Of a stretch of 64,000 nt of DNA, positions 48,429-59,345 are shown piece after piece (the first letter of the stretch is position 1; every line of letters starts with the position of its first letter). The stretch spans positions 33,648,494 through 33,712,493 of the forward strand of contig NC_063152.1 in assembly GCF_020921035.1 (NCBI RefSeq), given 5' to 3'. Under the pieces are notes generated by a model, which saw only the letters and a list, made by a program, of their open reading frames with translations, did no database searches and was not told the origin of the DNA. Position numbers and translations under genes: made by a program. The stretch comes from Rhodamnia argentea. Taxonomy: Eukaryota > Streptophyta > Magnoliopsida > Myrtales > Myrtaceae.

Positions 48429-49731
48429 GTTTCTTTATATTTCTCCCATTTTCTTTTGGGTTCGGATTCGTTTTTTGATGCTGTCATGTCGAAGGATGTC
48501 GAGTTCTGTCGGAGCTGATAAAAGGGCTTTGTTGGGTTTTTGTTTTTTTTTTTCCCAAAGCGATTATGTAGGAGCTCAAGGGTGACTTTGAGCGTTGACT
48601 TGATGATCAGCTTTTCAAGATATGGATTCGATGCAATATTCGAGTAAATTTTTCTGATTATGAGCCGGAGAAACCTCCTTCAATGGTGGTAGACTCTGTT
48701 TGTAACCTTGTTAAGAATTACACGGTTGGGAACTTGACGGGTGTGCCCTTTCTTGGCTTTGAAAAAGATAACCAGTCCATTTTGCTTAGACTACAGAGGC
48801 CTAATGCTTGCAGAGTGTCACTGGGCCTCCTCCTGTTTTTTTTTTTTTTTTGAAAACTTTTTTGGGTGTGTGAATGTTCAGGTTTGACTGTGTAATTATA
48901 TTTGGTTTTGGGATTTGGCTGTCCTTAGCCTTTTGTGACAGAGATCCGTCATCTGTGCGTGTTTGTAGTATTTGTCATAATTCGCCATGTATCGCAGATC
49001 TCCTTGGTCCTTAAGACTTGTGCTTATGCTCTTTTTGGCTGACAATATTATTAGTTGATTTGATCAACCAGTTGCTGATGTTTCTTCTTCTGTATTATTG
49101 CTTATGGGGTTTTTCTTCACGTATAGTCGGGAGTATTAGGCTATTCATCTGGGTAATTGTACTTGAGCTGTGACTTGACTTTGTTGCTTGATCCCGGTTT
49201 TAGATGTCCCTGGTCTTTCATGACCGACTAATTGATTGCTTTATCCCTTTTCATTGCAAAAATTTAGTATTGGACTTTAGTTGTTAGCTCGTCATTCTCT
49301 ATTTAGTCTAAGGGTTTTGCAGTTGGACTTTGTAGCTACAAAATTTAGAATAAAAAGAGGAACAGGGGAAAACATTTGGGCATGATGCACCATGAATGAG
49401 CTTGAGGGTTTATGATAGAATGTTTGGCAGGTCAAATCTCATAGATTGAAGTTGAAACCGTTCAAGGTAGGTAGAACCCATGTGGATCGTCTTGCCATGT
49501 AAGGTGAAATAGTTTCTTGTCTAGAGTGTGGTATAGGAGGCTGGCCTAGGCTTCGGTTTGTCTTCTCTATTTTCTTTCAGTGGAGCCATCCAACTTTAGG
49601 TGAGAAAATGAGATCGATCGGATCTCCTGGTGTAGGCTTACTCTTACTCTGGTATCCTTCTTTGTACCTTTAGCTATCCGGCCATCGCTTACTTAGGGTA
49701 TTTGACTCGCTTAGTTGTTTCTTTGCTGCAG
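48429..49731 (+). other. MTP1: Leader intron in the MTP1 5'UTR
   Basis: GAGCAAG|GTTTCTT at 48429 and TTTGCTGCAG|ATG at 49731 bound a 1303-bp T-rich intron that ends directly at the start codon. Its T-richness, the perfect acceptor and lack of ORFs support an intron. Leader introns often raise expression in plants. Confidence 0.65.
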
Positions 49732-51015
49732 ATGAGCACACACGATTCTGAACATGGACACATCATTGAAGTGTGTGGAGATGTGCCAGCCTTGGAAACG
49801 AGCCAGGTCGGTGGTAAGGTATGCGCAGAGGCACCTTGTGGTTTTTCAGACGCCAGCAATAGTTCGAAAGATGCAAGAGAGAGGTCAAACTCGATGAAGA
49901 AACTTTTGATTGTGGTTGTGCTTTGTGTGATCTTCATGAGCGTAGAAGTAGTCGGTGGTATTGAAGCCAACAGTCTTGCCATTCTCACAGATGCAGCGCA
50001 TTTGCTGTCGGATGTTGCTTCATTTGCAATATCCTTATTCGCTCTTTGGGCATCAGGTTGGGAGGCCACTCCACGCCAGTCTTATGGTTTCTTCCGAATT
50101 GAAATTCTTGGTGCACTTGTCTCCATCCAGATTATATGGCTACTTGCTGGGATTCTTGTGTATGAAGCAATAGATAGACTTATTAACGGTACAACCGAAG
50201 TTCATGGCTTTCTCATGTTCATTGTTGCTACATTTGGTCTTCTTGTGAACATTGCCATGGCAGTCTTACTGGGTCATGATCACAGCCATGGTCACGGCCA
50301 CGGACATGACCATGGTCATGGACATAGTCATGGGCATGATGACGATGATGATACACATGAACATGATGGTGATCATGCTCATAGCCGCGGGGATCATGGT
50401 GATTTGCATACTCATGGATTAACTTTTAAGAAGCATCCCCATCATCATCATGGAGAAGATTCTAAAGGACATGCTGATCAACATCATGGCCATGAAACAG
50501 ATCAAACTGAGCCTCTTTTGCAGACTTGCTCGGAAGCTGAAGGTGACTCAAAAGCTGGAACCACACAGAAGCAGCGACGTAATATCAACATGCAAGGTGC
50601 TTATCTTCATGTACTAGGGGATTCCATTCAAAGTGTAGGAGTGATGATTGGCGGTGCAATTATATGGATTAAGCCCGAGTGGAAGATTGTCGACTTGATC
50701 TGCACCCTGATATTCTCAGTAATTGTGCTTGGGACAACAATAAGGATGCTCCGTAACATTCTGGAGGTTCTGATGGAGAGTACACCTAGAGAGATTGATG
50801 CCACAAGGCTTGAGAGGGGACTTTGCGAGATGGATGAAGTGATTGCAGTCCATGAATTGCACATCTGGGCTATAACGGTTGGAAAGGTGCTATTAGCCTG
50901 CCATGTCAAAATAAAGAGCGATGCCAACGCCGATATGGTCCTGGACAAGGTTGTAGACTACATCAGAAGAGAGTACAATATAAGTCATGTCACCATTCAA
51001 ATAGAAAGAGAGTAG
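49732..51015 (+). CDS. MTP1: Zinc transporter, cation diffusion facilitator MTP1
   Basis: An intronless coding exon, 427 residues (Arabidopsis MTP1 about 398). MTP1 exchanges Zn2+ for H+ across the tonoplast and stores zinc in the vacuole. Six membrane segments are visible. Two start at 57 ([21 protein letters not shown]) and about 83; others lie at about 124-142 and 158-180, with two more after 300. The zinc-site HxxxD motifs are H90LLSD94 in TM2 and H293VLGD297 in TM5. The loop between TM4 and TM5 (181-255) is His/Asp-rich ([15 protein letters not shown]), the MTP1 hallmark that senses zinc. The C-terminal domain carries the [18 protein letters not shown] motif. The ATG immediately follows an AG acceptor, so a leader intron is likely. 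The frame extends ten codons further upstream ([10 protein letters not shown]), but those codons belong to the intron. The His loop is somewhat longer than in Arabidopsis. Confidence 0.96.
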   Translation: MSTHDSEHGHIIEVCGDVPALETSQVGGKVCAEAPCGFSDASNSSKDARERSNSMKKLLIVVVLCVIFMSVEVVGGIEANSLAILTDAAHLLSDVASFAISLFALWASGWEATPRQSYGFFRIEILGALVSIQIIWLLAGILVYEAIDRLINGTTEVHGFLMFIVATFGLLVNIAMAVLLGHDHSHGHGHGHDHGHGHSHGHDDDDDTHEHDGDHAHSRGDHGDLHTHGLTFKKHPHHHHGEDSKGHADQHHGHETDQTEPLLQTCSEAEGDSKAGTTQKQRRNINMQGAYLHVLGDSIQSVGVMIGGAIIWIKPEWKIVDLICTLIFSVIVLGTTIRMLRNILEVLMESTPREIDATRLERGLCEMDEVIAVHELHIWAITVGKVLLACHVKIKSDANADMVLDKVVDYIRREYNISHVTIQIERE

Positions 51016-51968
51016 ATATAGGAAGGTGAATGATTGCTCCTAATTTGTTTGGATGTTGCTGTTTTGGCCTTTTTTCTTAGCTGGGCCTTTGAGGCTCTTC
51101 AGGAGTATGATGTAATGTCCTTACCTTCTGTCTAGTTTCTTCGACTACGATTACTAGTTCATTAAGTAATAAAGAGAGCTGCTCCAATTGATTTGGATTG
51201 GGTCTTTAAACTTTAAGATCTTCGCATCATTGAATGTCATAGTCTTGTTTGTTGAAAATTTTGCCTGTGTTAATGTTCTTTGGCTGCTGTGGGCATTTAG
51301 AGTTACGTGCCTCTACTTATCCAGTTATCTATGATTGGATGATTTAACTCATGACTATTGATTTTGGGAAGTTTTAAGTACTACTGATGACGACATGAGT
51401 AGGAAAGCGAACTCCACTTATCATTTGAAAATAATTCGCTCAAGGCCTGTGCACCTTTCTGCCATGCTGAAACATACCTGTCTGGTGTAACTGCTGTTCA
51501 CGAGGAATTCAGGAGAGATACATAAGCAAATACAAGTCGAGTATTTTTGTAGGAATCATGTTGATAGGCGAGACTTCTTGACATGACATGTAGAATTCCC
51601 AGATTAAATTGCTGCTCAAGCTTGTCTGATATGATTTTGTTTACGCAATGCTAGGAATACATTGATTATGCATTATACTGGTTGAAACTTCAACTAGTGG
51701 TCCAAAATTTGCCCGAAGGAAAAGCAACAAAATAGCGGGACGCTCCTTCATTCTGAATCAACCAACGTTGCTTATTCTAATAATGCTCCCAAATTAGCTT
51801 TTGGTAAGCCAAAATACAACCTGTAAACAGAGGTTTACGTCATGTTCTCTCTGTACGTGCGTGCGTGCGACTAATCTCTTTGTTAGACACGATCAATCAT
51901 ACACAAGTTGTTAAGCTTTTCTATCTACAGATGAGCTGGGAAATGTTCTAGCCTGCTTGAGCATACAA
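51016..51968. other. Intergenic between MTP1 and the O-methyltransferase array
   Basis: 3' flanks of two convergent transcription units. Nothing else recognised. Confidence 0.5.
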
Positions 51969-54178
51969 TTAGCAGGATTCGGAGGTCTTGTAGAGCTCAA
52001 CAAGGGAGAAGTTGTGAGCATGAGATGCCACTCGAATGCCAGAAAAGCCTGCCCCACTGCTAGAGTCTTGAATTCTTGCTCGGTCCTCTCTTTTCCACCT
52101 TGAAACATGCTCGTGATGAACACGTACATTTGAAATGGGCTCGCAGAAGCAAGATTAGCTCCAGGTGTTTCTGGAATCACCAGATCAACCACCATTACTT
52201 TCCTGCCGTCAAAAAAGCATCGTAGCAGTTCTTCAGTATCTTGGTACAGAGTTCATCGCTCCATGTATGAAGGATCCACTGTTTAGTTACCACGTTAGTG
52301 CTCATAATGTGCAAAGAACCGAAATTTACATGCGACTTCGAATATAGAGAAGTTAACCAGAACTCTTGGTAATAATGAAAAAGCATTCTTCTAGCTCCTT
52401 GTTCTGCAATACTACTGTAGCATCTAAGACTAACCTTCATGAATATGGCATCTCCTTTAGGAATACTCACAAACATATCTCCTGCAATGTTCTCAATACC
52501 CGTACCAAATCATAGTCTCCATCAAATTCCAAAATCAATCAATTTTTGAGTTAAGGAACTATCACGTGTGTCTCAAATAATGATGCTTTAGGTTCTTTAT
52601 CGTGGTTAAAATTGAAGTAGGAAGGTATTTCTCTTTTGGTTTGCTGTGATATGTCATTGACCTTACACTTGTGCAATCCTAGTGAAGAAACTGCATCACT
52701 GTTTGCAAGTGAAGTTCCACTTGGGATTGCTATGGATTTGTGTGAACAGTCTATGGAAGAAATGCTATCTCTTTTGCCAAATGCTGTTGCATTTGTGGGG
52801 AAGGAGGTTTATGTGATAAAAAACCACTAGAGAAGCTTGCCTTTGCACTCAAAAGTTTAGCGATTTCTACGTCCGAACTTCGATTGGGACTCCATACGAA
52901 TTCTGGACTGGTCGATAAGTTTGTACGACAACTTTCCCTTGCTTCCATACCTGAATAAGAGGGCGACTTCTCAATAACCGATGCCAGGTCAAAGTTGATC
53001 CCCTTAGTGTGAGGGTAATTGGAGATGATCATGCTAAGAATGGAACCATCACCACCTCCTACATCAACCAGTGAGCTGAGCCCTTCAAAACCTTTGTATG
53101 CGTCCAAGACGGCGACATGAACAACTTCTTGTATTCTTTCATCGAGTCCTTGAAAATCTCAGAGAATCCGGCATCCTCCCCTAAGTATGAGAATGCATTT
53201 ACACCATGTGCCCTTTCAAATGGAACTCCTCCTCCCAGAACTGCATCTGTCAAGTGGAACCTGTTCCGGCGAAAGCCAAAAGTGCAGAACTATTGAGAAC
53301 TGTATTTTCGGGATGCAAAAGTAATGGAGATAAAGCGTGATTCATGAACGATGCATCACGCTCTTGACATATATGAACGTCGGTAATGTCTCTATGAAAT
53401 GTCATCGAACTGAGATGCTGAAATTTGAAGTCCGAGATTGAAAATACGGTTCTACAGCAAAGAGCGGTATCAACGATCTTGTAACTCGCCGTTTCATACC
53501 AGAGGACACGAGATGCCTAAACTAAAAAAAGATGACGCAGAGTACATGTTTAGAAACAAGGAATTTGTCCATGAAGCAATTCTATTAGTCTTAGTCCTAC
53601 TTAAATGTGGTCATGTATAAACTTAAAGGTAAGAACCTAACTCTAAGAAAAGCACCTTTCCTGGTCATCTATGAAGAACCCATTGATTTTTCTCTTTTAT
53701 GGAAGTAATAATTACCACATATCAATCATGACCTTGTCCTGACCCTTCAACATCTGAGTATCTGACCGCTCAATGAAGCACGTTCCCGGTTCCTCAGGAA
53801 ATACTTGGCCACGGGTGCCAAGCCATAGACCCTGCAACCCCCATCACCCTGGTGATCTTTTCCCAGAGAGACACTGAGAATCGAGTGGCTCGCGAGGAGG
53901 CTAAGCATGTTGTCCAGCGCGTCGTGTGCATCCAGGTTGTTCGTGACTGGAATCTTGGAAGCGATCTGCGAAGGAGAGAGAGCTTGGCGTCGGGGCCTTC
54001 TCTCTCCAGTACCTCGAGCACACCCAACTCGACCGTTGCTTTCAGGACCATGGGCACGACCGATGAATTCGCTAGTTGCATGGCATACAGTGCGATCGGT
54101 GACGATGAATGACGATGATGATTCATCTTCGTTGCTGCTGCTGCTGCTGGCGGTGGCTATCATCTCGTGTTTGTCCAT
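51969..54178 (-). pseudogene. O-methyltransferase copy A, decayed
   Basis: Colinear with the intact copies B and C: exon 1 about 53716-54178 (start MDKHEMIA, poly-Ser, then [17 protein letters not shown]), exon 2 ending near 52968 ([39 protein letters not shown]), exon 3 ([17 protein letters not shown]) and exon 4 (WILHTWSDELCTK to near 51969). Reading continuity is lost by at least four frame changes: two in the first half of exon 1 that roughly compensate, one near its end, one in the middle of exon 2, and at least one in exon 4. Intron 1 is 455 bp, against 178 bp in copy B. Intron 2 carries an unrelated insert of about 390 bp. It keeps H-T-W-S-D at the catalytic position, closer to classical COMT (HDWSD) than the intact copies. 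It was probably a functional methyltransferase once. Confidence 0.88.
52534..52920 (+). other. Unrelated coding-like insert in intron 2 of copy A
   Basis: Copies B and C have an intron of about 75 bp here; copy A has about 390 bp more. On the plus strand (opposite to the host gene) a frame of 64 codons reads SEETASLFASEVPLGIAMDL, then [20 protein letters not shown], which looks like real protein sequence but which I do not recognise. A second frame follows ([20 protein letters not shown]), displaced by one base. It could be a captured exon from another gene (Pack-type capture) or a piece of an unlisted repeat. Confidence 0.5.
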
Positions 54179-54377
54179 GGAGTTTCCTGACCATCTAGCT
54201 CGAGTCAACGCTGATGAAAGAGGAATTTTTTTGTAAAGCTAATTTCAGGGGAGAACAAAAGGATGGGTTTATGTTGAAACGTCCGTGTTCGGTAAAGTTT
54301 TGTACCCTTTTAAATGGTGGGTACGATGTTGTTGTTGGTCAACATGTGCTAAATTGTTTTGGGTGTTTATTTTTGGT
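54179..54377 (-). promoter_or_regulatory. Upstream region of copy A, shared by the array
   Basis: It matches the 5' flanks of copies B and C (GGAGAACAAA..GATGGGTTT, GATGTTGTTG(T/T)(T/C)GGTC), so the duplication units include promoter sequence. No specific factor site is claimed. Confidence 0.6.
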
Positions 54378-55155
54378 TTTTTTTTTGTCGAAACTGCGAA
54401 TTTCATTTCGTTAGACCCAAGCCCACCTACAAGAGCAGGGGCATCAAAACATGGGATTTCCCAAGGAGGGGAAGGACAGTTAGAAACCCAGTTAAGAGGT
54501 AGAGCCTTGCATCTATAGGCCTTTACAACCCAGTTTGCTAGTTCATTTGAGTCACGGGGACAGGGGGCAAAATCTAGACTCTCAAAAAGGGCCAAGAGGC
54601 CAAAACAGTAAGTAATAAGTGGCTCAACATCCTAAGGATAGAGGGAAGAATCTTTCAGATAGCTTATCAAGATTGAACAATTGAACTCTAGTATTAGTTT
54701 CATTCGAGGTCGATAAGCAAAGTGGCGAAGAGCATGGAGTCAGGCTAGAGTTTCAGCTTGAATGACATATGACACTTGGACTGGGTGGACGATTCCTTCA
54801 ATCAATCTTCCTTCTGAATCGCGGCACTTTGCAAGCGATTGCCCCTTCAGTGGTCCTCGAGAGGTGTGATCCATTGATGTTTATTTTCAGCAATCTTGGG
54901 TCAGGTGGTCTCCATCTTGGTTGAAAGTTCACCGATATTGCCTCACGCTTTAAGTTGCTTCTATTCCACTTCATGTAATTGTGATGCATGTCTAGAGCAG
55001 AGTGGATTATGCTGATTGTGTCCAACTGCTTGTGGTAGAAGACGAGGGAGTTGCGCGCTAACCAGATATTCCAAAGAGTGACAGCAATGATCTCGAACGG
55101 TATGTTCTTCTGGGTCATATCATTATAGTTTAGCAACCATTCCTCAACTCTAGTG
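54378..55155 (-). mobile_element. 5'-truncated LINE fragment, minus strand
   Basis: A poly-T at 54378-54388 is the poly-A tail on the minus strand. Reading leftwards, the frame gives first a zinc-finger/RNase-H linker (EIIAVTLWNIWLARNSLVFY, RWRPPDPRLLKININGSHLS), then the RNase-H tail (CPRDSNELANWVVKAYR). It interrupts the region between the copy A promoter and the 3' flank of copy B. The right border is set by where the B flank starts matching the C flank (55156 equals about 58605). It contains several breaks. Confidence 0.7.
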
Positions 55156-55330
55156 TAATTATCCCAAAAATCTCCGAGATGACTCAAATTTGATTTTGGC
55201 ATCTCCATGCTTCCTTTTCTAATTCGGGCATGTACTTAAGCATAAGAAGGTAAATTTCTTAGTTTATTGCCCGGAGATGTAAATTTTATTGGAATAACGC
55301 CGATAGTGATCGCTATACATGATATTGCTA
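55156..55330 (-). repeat. Array unit 3' flank, copy B side
   Basis: Nearly identical to 58605-58770 (ATCCCAAAAATCTCCGAGAT, then TTTATTGCCCGGAGATGTAA and ATTTTATTGGAATAA). The duplicated unit therefore extends past the stop codons. Confidence 0.8.
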
Positions 55331-55389
55331 AGCATTCCTCTCTACTGATGAGCTGGGCAAGCACTGGCCAGTGTGAAGCAGCATCCAAA

Positions 55390-56947
55390 TTAGCAAGATT
55401 TGCCATTCTTGTATAGCTCAACAAGGGAGAAATTATGGGCGGAATATGCCACTCGAATGCTGCAAAATCCCGCCGCTTTTGCTAGAGTCTCGAACTCTTT
55501 CTCTGTCCTCTCTTTCCCCTTCGAATTCACCCGCATGAACACATACATCTGGAACAGGTTTTGAGCAGCAAGATCGGCTTCAGGCACTTCGGGAATCACC
55601 AGATCGACCGCCATTACCTTCCCATCGCATGGCAATGAGTCGTAGCAGTTCTTTAGGATCTTGACACAGAGTTCATCATTGAACATGTGAAGTACCCACT
55701 GTCATAGATCACCGGTGTTAGTGCTTGAATTGTATTTGCACAAATGCACAGAAGTCGGCAAAATCGACCTTGAATTTGAGAAGCTAACTAGAATCCGGAT
55801 AGCAACAAATCAACCACTCTTCTAGCAACAACTTATTCTGCAATCTCGCTTAGGCAATATGAACTTGTTGGGCTGTCTAGACTGACCTTAATGAAAATCG
55901 CATCTCCTTTTGGAATGCTTACAAACATATCTCCAGCAATGTACTCAATACCTGCACCAAATCATAGTCTCCATAACAATGTTCCCAGTAGATAAGTCTA
56001 TATGAGAACTTTCCCCTGCTTCCATACCTGGATAAGAAGGCGACTTCTCGATAACCGATGCCAGATCGAAGTTGATCGCCTTAATGTGAGGGTACTTGGA
56101 AATGATCATGCTAAGAATGGAACCATCGCCGCCTCCAACATCAACTAGCGAGCTGAGCCCTTCGAAACCCTTGTATCCGTCTAAGATTTTCGACATGAGG
56201 AGCTTGTTGTATTCTTTCATCGAGTTCTTGAAAAGCTGAGAGAATCTCGCATCCTTCCCTAAGTATGAGGGTACGGTCATCCCATATGCCCTTTCAAATG
56301 GAATTCCTCCTTCCAGAACTGCATCTTTTAAGTGGAACCTGCTCACAGAATTTTATGAAAATATGAATATCAACAAAAGGCCCCAGAACAGAAAGCAGAA
56401 AACGCTCGCCTTTTGCTTTATATATATATATATAAAAAAAAAATTCCTTTTGAGAATTTAGATCCATCAGGACCCTACCAATTCTTCTGTTTTCTAAAGA
56501 GAAACAGAGTCATCACCAGAAATCAATCATGACCCTGTCCTGAGCCATGAACATCAGATCACTCAGCGACCCTCCTTCTCGGTTCCTCAAGAAGTACTCG
56601 GCCACTGGTGCCAAACCATAGACTCTGCAACCCCCATCACCCGGGCAATCTTTTCCCAAGGAGACGCTGAGAATCGAGTGGCTAGCGAGGAGGCTGAGCA
56701 TCTTATCGAGCACGTCGGGTGCTTGCGGGTTGTTCCTGACGGGGATCTTGGAAGCGATCTGCGAAGAAGAGAGCATGGCGGCGGGGCCTTCTCTCTCCAA
56801 GATCTCAAGCACGCCAAGTTCGACTGTTGCCTTCAGGACCATGGGCAGGACGGATGAAGTCGCCAGTTGCATGGCGTAGAGTGGGATCGATGAAGATGAT
56901 GATTCATGTTCCTCCTTGTTGATAGCTATCATCTTGGGTTCGTCCAT
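55390..56947 (-). CDS. COMT-like O-methyltransferase, copy B
   Basis: Exons 56517-56947, 56028-56338, 55887-55951 and 55390-55698 with GT-AG borders, giving 371 residues (family about 360-375). It transfers a methyl group from S-adenosylmethionine to a hydroxyl (or amine) of a small aromatic. It resembles caffeic acid O-methyltransferase and anthranilate N-methyltransferase; the true substrate is unknown. Residues 1-110 form the dimerisation domain ([35 protein letters not shown]). The SAM motif is [15 protein letters not shown], followed by [11 protein letters not shown] and [13 protein letters not shown]. The catalytic region reads [11 protein letters not shown] where classical COMT has WICHDWSDEHC, so the His is kept but Asp-Trp is replaced by Met-Phe. 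[13 protein letters not shown] is conserved. Exon 3 is only 65 bp; reading through the preceding 76-bp intron meets a stop soon after, so that intron must be removed. It is about 3.9 kb from copy C, same strand, and appears intact. Confidence 0.93.
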
Positions 56948-58213
56948 GGAGTTTCTTTGACTGTCAAGCGTTGATGAAACAAGAGATATAGGAAGCTGCT
57001 GATTTCAGGGGAGAACAAATTATGATGATGGGTTTCTGTTGTAATGGATGTTACTGTAAATTCTTGTGCCCTTTCCTCCCTTTTCATGGGGTGCGATGTT
57101 GTTGTCGGTCTTTTGGTTTTGTTTCTGAGAAAGAGTTCTGAACCGCTCTGGGTTTTGACTTGTTCACCGACGACTTTTCTCAACGACTGCTTCCTAACAT
57201 GATTTGGTTCTAGAACCGGAAAAACCTTGTTGCTTTAACGAGTAAGCATGGTTTCAGGGTAGAATCGATAATCGGAGAACCGAACTTGCGATTCCTGATC
57301 CAATTTTAGGTTCTAGTAAATCAAGGTCTGGTTTCGGATTTCGTATTTTGAGGAACGGTTGGTTCCGGTTCCTAGTTCTCTATGGAACCGAATCGGAATC
57401 AAAATCGGAACCATCATTTTTAAATCCTAACTTAGGCAAATTGGCTGATATCATACTCCCAAATTTGAATACCAAATGGATCATCTTTTACCATATTTTT
57501 CCCAGCTCGAGATACGTGATTCCACAATTTAGCAATTTCTCAGGAGCTTCATGTGAATAGAAAACCGATCTTTGGGTTGTCTCTTGTCAGTAAAATTTGA
57601 TCTCACGATCTAAAGTTTCAAGGGCTATTTGAGCTCTCCCTTGTCAGGCCGTTCTTTCGAAGAAATATCTATTAAGATTGCACCCAAGACAAATTGAGCA
57701 ATTTGGGCAAGTGACCACGAGAGCAAATCAATTCCAACAAAGCAAAGTAACTTCGGTAGGTCACAAGATGAACCGGACAAGTTAGATCTCAGTCCACCAC
57801 AAGAGAAAAGAAATTATATTTTTTTCTCGTCGTTTAATTAACGCAAAAAGAATTAACAAGAAGGGAATATGACGAAACTAGGGTTTGGCTTCAAGTTGGA
57901 ATCTATTTTGATGCATTGGGAGTTTATATTGGCAGGTTCTCGGGTACCCTAGAATCGGACCCGGAACCGGTGACGGGGATAGGTTTCAGATTTCAGAGTA
58001 TGTAAGGTATGTTCTAGATTTCGAAAAATGAGAAATCTGTATTGGTGGGTAGGTTCAAGATTCTAGGTAAAATTTACTCGGAATATGGAACAGTTCACCC
58101 CTAATTGCTTTCCGGATAGAGTCTCCTAGGTGGAGTCAGAATTTCATTTTGGCATCTCCATGTTTTTAATTCTCCGAAGTCTAACATATAAGTTTAAGAA
58201 ATAAAGACACAAC
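56948..58213 (-). promoter_or_regulatory. Upstream region of copy B
   Basis: The proximal part (to about 57190) matches the copy C and D flanks (TCTGAGAAAGAGTTCTGAAC). From 57200 to 58080 it contains B-specific sequence without recognisable genes. From 58090 it matches the C flank at 61695 again (GTCTCCTAGGTGGAGTCAGA). Confidence 0.5.
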
Positions 58214-58450
58214 ATATATAAGTAGTTATACCACCCACCCGGGTGGCGCCGCTGGTTCGCGCACTCTTCCTCTCGCAAAAGGTCGAGTGTTCGAATCCCG
58301 TGGGCGTCGCAGGGTGACTTACCCGGTGGCACGTGTGTGGTGGCTAGTACGTGTTGCCCCCGGGGTTTACCCCCCGGCTGCCGGCCGTGCGGGGTTCCCC
58401 CGGGTCATAAAAAAAATATATATATATATATATATATATATAAGTAGTTA
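58214..58450 (+). mobile_element. tRNA-derived SINE with 15-bp target duplications
   Basis: The body is 58229-58435. It has an A box TGGCGCCGCTGG (58244-58255) and B box GTTCGAATCCC (within 58288-58299), spaced as in tRNA-derived Pol III promoters, then a GC-rich tRNA-unrelated part and an A/(AT)n tail. ATATATAAGTAGTTA occurs at 58214-58228 and again at 58436-58450. The matching place upstream of copy C (about 61802-61826, ATTTGTAAGTAGTTAGC) lacks the insert and has one copy of the target, so this is a clean insertion. Confidence 0.88.
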
Positions 58451-58604
58451 GCACGATTCGTCTTACCCTATCTTATACACCGTTTTGTCTCGTATGGTAA
58501 ATGTTAAAGTTTTCGACGTTATGATTTGCATCTCCCAAAAGTAACCAACGTGTTTCGATGTGCACGTCGCATGTCGGATAAGTTGGTTTAAAGCCATTTG
58601 TGTA

Positions 58605-58770
58605 TTTATCCCAAAAATCTCCGAGATGACTCAAATTTGACTTTGGCACGTCCATGTATCCTTTTCTAATTTGGGCATTTACTTAAGCATAACAAGGTAA
58701 ATTTCTTAATTTATTGCCCGGAGATGTAAATTTTATTGGAATAATGCCATTAGTGATCGCTATATGTCCC
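58605..58770 (-). repeat. Array unit 3' flank, copy C side
   Basis: Partner of 55156-55330. It lacks the LINE found beside copy B's flank. Confidence 0.8.
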
Positions 58771-59345
58771 TTTACTTTTTTTTTTTTTGTTTCAAAGTGA
58801 ACCACTTTCTAAAATGGTTCGCCGATTCACCATTCATCCGCCCACCGTTTCGGGGACGGAATTTGATGACCTAGTATTGATGTCACAAATTGGACAACTT
58901 CATTAAGATATTTGCTGACCTTTTTTTTTTTTTTTTTCCTGTCGTATCTTCAATTCTCTCTCTCTTTTTTTTTTACTTTTGCTGTCTTTTTGCATAACGG
59001 GAGATCAAACTCCACACATATGATACTAGCGTCCCCACCTCTAATTCCTTTACTAGCAAGGCTGCATGCCTATTGACAATATATATAAAAGAAAAATTTT
59101 AAACAAAAAAAAAATACAGAGACTGTTTTTAATTTTGCACAAAGTTGATAGATCAGTGATGGTATTATCCAAATCTTTATTAGGCAAAATACGTTCTGTA
59201 AACAACGGTTTACATAATGTCCTCTCTCTCTCTCTCTCTGAGGAAATTTAACAGGGCGAGTCACTTAGCAGCAAACTCTTTATTGTACACGATCAAGCAT
59301 ACATGATTTGTTAAGCACTGGCCAGCGTGAAGCATCATCATCCAA
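58771..59345. other. Spacer downstream of copy C
   Basis: T-rich runs (58777-58788, 58920-58937) and a (CT)n run at 59222-59239. No gene seen. Confidence 0.5.

Noticed and set aside
55945-56027. Extension of the copy B exon 2 frame to a stop (also in copy C)
   Set aside because: The extension reads through a short intron. GT-AG borders and the family's [11 protein letters not shown] join show it is spliced out.
58288-58298. tRNA gene suggested by the GTTCGAATCCC B box
   Set aside because: No acceptor or anticodon stem, and target duplications plus an A-rich tail show a SINE.
58144-58332. 62-codon frame on the minus strand
   Set aside because: It lies inside the SINE and its target, not a gene.
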